NCBI GenBank assembly: GCA_022835595.1
Contig: BQUP01000008.1
Coordinates: 496,001-560,000, forward strand
DNA: 64,000 nucleotides
Direction of reading: 5' to 3'
DNA from: Cystobasidium ongulense
Taxonomy: Eukaryota > Basidiomycota > Cystobasidiomycetes > Cystobasidiales > Cystobasidiaceae
Shown here: positions 60,630 through 64,000 of the stretch, one piece after another
Position numbering within the stretch: position 1 is the first letter of the stretch
How the letters are laid out: each line of letters begins with the position of its first letter
Translations under genes and position numbers: made by a program
Notes under the pieces: generated by a model
Databases searched by the model: none
What the model was told of the DNA's origin: nothing
Seen by the model: only the letters and a program-made list of their open reading frames with translations

Positions 60630-62624
60630 ATGAACTTCAACAGTATACGCAGACTCGTGTCGGGAAAAAAGTAAGCAGGCAGTATAGCCCTGAACAGCTA
60701 GATCTCACTAATGATAGTAATCCAGGTCAAGGTTCGTGACAGATGACGGAGTTGAGCTGGATTTGTGCTGTAAGTGCTCGAAAACGTCACGGCGAGGTGC
60801 AGCTTCGCTTACTCCCGTAACGCAGATGTAACCGACCGGATCATCATCTGGTATGTTGCGATCAATCCTTCCGAATACAAGCGCCCTAATGGGATGTCCC
60901 ACCCTCCAGCGGTCTCCCTGCACACGGCATTGAAGCCCTCTACCGAAACGACCGGCACACGGTACGCGAATTTCTGACAAGTCGCTACGGAGAGCATTAC
61001 AGGATCTTCAATTTCTGTCCCCGATTCGAGAACGAATATGATGCAGCCTACTTCAACAATCAAGTTTCTCGCTATCCCTTCCCAGATCATCACCCTCCGC
61101 CATTGAGTCTGATTCCATTGGCGGTCCGACGTATGCAAGACTGGATGCTAGAAGACGAAAAGAACGTCATTGTTATACATTGCAAAGCCGGCAAAGGGAG
61201 AAGCGGGACGATGTGTTGCTGCTATCTTCTCTCGCTGCCAGCGCTGCCACCTCCGCCGCGCCTTCCACAGAACATATCGGCAAAAGTGAAGGCTGCCCGA
61301 GCCAAGTCTGCGGAGAGAAGCAATTCAGTAAAGTCTTCAGACTCAAATCTCGCTACTCCTGTAGGCTCTGATAGTGACGATGATGTAGCTGCTCCGCCAA
61401 GGTCTCAGAGCGGTGGTGCAGCGTGAGTGCCATTTCCAAACAGCCCAAAGATCCTTGCAGTGGAGCTGACGCCTATACACCCCTCAGTATGGACCTTCAA
61501 GGTGTGAGAGGGGACAAAAGGCACAAAGTTGGTCAGGCAAAAGTCAAACAACTGGTCGAAAACTTGGCTTCCTCTGGTGATGAAAAGGCACAGGCCGAAC
61601 ACGACGAACCAGACGAAGGCGATGAAGCGGCAGCTTCAAAAGAGGCTTCGGATATCGCAGACAAATTGAATGAGGTTTTCAATCTTCATACTACGCAGCG
61701 CATGAATCCGAAATCGATCACGCACGAAGCAACAGGGAGTGACACCGTTGCTGGGCCGTACAAGAAACCTGTTCGGGGCGTTTCTATACCTTCACAGCGA
61801 CGCTTCGTGAGCTATTGGACCCGAGTTTTAAGCAAACAGGATCCACGTCCGCTAGACTATCTAGCGCCTCCGAATCCCTCCGGTTCAACACGTAATAGAC
61901 GACAGGCCTACGTCACTGGCGTACGGATCTATATGCCTGAGCGGATGCCTGGGTTTCCTGGCTTCATTAATAAGAAGACTGTCAGTGTGCATTTGGGGAG
62001 ATACAAGACTAGCTTTGTAGATGGACTCGAGAAGGCGGACCTTGACTTGCGGGAAATGCGCCGGCTGGAAAAACGCCTGAAGAAGGATGGCAAGCTAGTA
62101 TCTGAGCACAACCAAAAGCTCGCTGACCTGAAAGCTGCTTGGAACAACTGGAATGATGATGAATGGGACGATAAAGCGAAGATGTTCGAAGGCGAGGGAT
62201 CACTTACCGAAAGTCCGCCCGAAGATGCAATCGAAGATGGATCAGGCTCATATCCCGGTTTCAGACACCTGGCGCCAAAGCCAGACGGTGGAAATCTTGA
62301 AGTCCGCCAAGCTGTGGATGCTGACCGAGAAGTTCAATTCAAGATTCTCATCGGAGATTCTGGCAGGAAGCACGCAATGCTACCTGATGTCGTGGGTCCA
62401 GTTTCCACAATGCAGCATCACACACCACATGACTGACATTGCTATTGCAGGGGAGCCTCGGATACATATGGCTCATCCCATCCTTCCATTCCGAAGCAAC
62501 GCCCAACATCGACGATCCAGCCTCCCTGAAGTTTACAGTTTCGTTAGGTACTTATGAGATTGATTTCTTCAAGAGTCAGAGCGGAATCGAGAAAGTTGAG
62601 ATCGATTTTGAATGGAGAGCATAG
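60630..62624 (+). CDS. TEP1: PTEN-type phosphoinositide 3-phosphatase
   Basis: Dephosphorylates PtdIns(3,4,5)P3 at position 3. It has 575 residues from exons 60630-60670, 60726-60769, 60826-60850, 60910-61422, 61461-62391 and 62451-62624. Landmarks: MNFNSIRRLVSGKKSRF (the PTEN N-terminal lipid-binding start), DGVELDLCYVTDRIIICGLP, FNFCPRFENEYDAAYF, the P-loop HCKAGKGRSG near residue 127 with catalytic Cys and Arg, GVSIPSQRRFVSYW near 314, and a C2 domain ending GYIWLIPSFH...EIDFEWRA. An acidic disordered insert of about 150 residues separates the P-loop helix from the rest of the phosphatase domain. The intron at 61423-61460 is only 38 nt, so that border is tentative. Confidence 0.93.
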
Positions 62625-62785
62625 CGGACGACCGCTGCCTTGTGTGTGAGATAACCAACATTACCCAAACATTGCTCAATATCTCAAATACTTGGCATGA
62701 TCTATTGTTACTGACTGCAATAGGAGGATATACTACTGCGACCGCAACTGGACGTCCACGGATACGACAAAACCTCTCACTTAAC

Positions 62786-64000
62786 TTATTTAGCTTGCGA
62801 CTGGAAGAAGTCTTCCCACTCGCGAACAACTTGTTTCATAGCTGACCGCATGACTGGAGTCGTGGGCAGAAGGATGGGGCCTTGATCATGCGAAGATGTA
62901 TCAATACCCTCGTCCGGAGTGACAGATTCGACCCAACGAAGTTCAAGTATACGAGCTGTAAAGGCAGGCAATCAGCGCACTTTCATAGCGACTTCCAATT
63001 GCAATGTCTACCTACCTCTGACAAGTCCATCGACCACGCTTGCTCCCATCTCGCGACACAACGGGAAATACGAAATGTACTTTTCTTGCAGCAAGCGTTT
63101 GCAAACAGACAGAAGATCCTGCGGAGTAAAGTCGTGTGGTGTACCAGAGGCATTCTGAGCATCCGCTGATGGCTCGACTGCTCGAAGAGGTGAGTAAATA
63201 CCGAACCCAGCAACTTGGCCTTCCGTCTCGTCTCCTTCAGGCGCCGATAGCGATGGAGTAGCGTGAATGAGCTGTAGATTGAGCAGAGCGTGCGCCTGTG
63301 CATAATGTGAGGATTGCGTAGCTGTAAGTAGAAAGGTTGAGCTGGGCTCTTTATCTCAAGTCAAGGCAGTCTGCTCACGGGATAGCTTGCCATCGCTGTT
63401 GACATAATCAGCTACGAAATCACTGATGTGGGCTAACTTTCCACCAAAGACTGGATATAGATCGTCGAACTTTATAGCAGCACGCAACTTTTCAGGCACT
63501 TCAGGGAGAAGATGCTTGTCAAAGTATCGCTTTGCTTCTTCCTTCGATGCGTCGCCGACCGACATGATCTTGCAGTGCTGCATTACGTTAAGCTGTCGGA
63601 GCCAGTGCATATAGAAAGCGTCGCTTGTTGCGTGTATGACGTGAATAAGGCGATCCTGTACGCACTCGTCAGACACCATTGACCCGGCAGGCAACTTTCA
63701 GGATGCTTACCTGTTTCGTCAAGACCAGCATGGCGTCCAATATACATTTCATAGCTTTCCGGTCGCGAATAAGCAGGGGCAAGCGGTGTGCTTCATCAAA
63801 GAAGATAACAGGAACTAGCTTCTCTGGTTTGGTTGGCTCGTCTTGTTCGGTGGCGTTCATCGCTTTCTGAGTCTCCGCCACACCGCTTGTGACGCTAGGT
63901 CCTGTATATCCTCGCGGCTCCCTCGCATCTTTATGTGCCTCGGCAACGTTCACAGATCTTTCTGCCTTTAGGGTTGCTTTTTTCTCAGTTGCTGCTTTAG
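62786..64000 (-). CDS. AAA/archaeal-type P-loop ATPase, 3' part (5' end outside window)
   Basis: The visible 347 residues come from exons 63711-64000, 63379-63655, 63016-63321 and 62786-62955. A Walker B-like segment (VPVIFFDEAHRLPLLI) is followed by DRLIHVIHATSDAFYMHWL, which fits the sensor strand of a STAND or archaeal-type ATPase, then GKLAHISDFVADYV and a C-terminal helical region (DLLSVCKRLLQEKYISYFPL, MRSAMKQVVREWEDFF). The Walker A motif must lie beyond base 64000. Similar proteins exist in basidiomycetes as unnamed ATPases; I recall no defined function. It is convergent with PTEN (161 bases between stops). Confidence 0.75.

Overview
The window looks like nuclear DNA of a filamentous or dimorphic fungus, most likely a basidiomycete. 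Genes are dense (about one per 2.5 kb), on both strands, and most are cut by many short GT-AG introns of about 55-100 nt. The gene content (Con7-like C2H2 factor, Sin1/Avo1, TRAPPC12, PTEN, an Fta4-like kinetochore protein, a UBL3-like protein) fits that reading. I cannot name the species. Apart from the open reading frames, the coordinates below come from hand splicing. For every multi-exon gene with both ends in the window the exon lengths add up to a whole number of codons, except where I mark the start as uncertain.

Layout. 1-5 kb: the 3' part of a short-chain dehydrogenase, then a Con7-like zinc-finger regulator. 5.3-9.1 kb: a gene-poor stretch with broken-looking coding fragments on the minus strand. 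9.6-12 kb: divergent ubiquitin-eS31 and eL37 ribosomal protein genes. 12.4-17.8 kb: the Fe-S scaffold Cfd1, an F-box/LRR protein, Arp2/3 subunit ARPC3 and a prenylatable UBL3-like protein. 18.3-23.4 kb: an old tandem duplication carrying two Old Yellow Enzyme genes, with a truncated copy of the 3' end of the next gene (a Tcp11/Sok1-like gene) left between them. 25.3-35.2 kb: a DUF3292/GRAM-like membrane protein, a CBS-domain protein, the TORC2 subunit Sin1/Avo1 and an unrecognised disordered protein. 36.7-39 kb: glutamate decarboxylase. 39-42.7 kb: an AT-rich island without recognisable genes. 42.7-50.1 kb: a vacuolar-type Ca2+/H+ exchanger, a Cys-rich single-pass membrane protein, an Fta4/CENP-U candidate and fatty-acid 2-hydroxylase. 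50.6-64 kb: an RS-rich protein, an HSF-type factor, an Iks1-like kinase, TIM44, TRAPPC12, PTEN and the 3' part of an ATPase.

Functionally this is mostly housekeeping and signalling: translation, Fe-S assembly, actin nucleation, mitochondrial import, vesicle tethering, TORC2 and phosphoinositide signalling, and sphingolipid hydroxylation. Neighbours do not form an evident pathway cluster. The main unusual signals are structural: very small exons (6, 8, 9, 10, 17, 18 and 21 nt), a GC-AG intron in the ubiquitin gene, the duplication with its trailing pseudogene, and the two gene-poor stretches. I see no CRISPR, no rRNA or tRNA gene, and no recognisable retroelement or DNA transposon.
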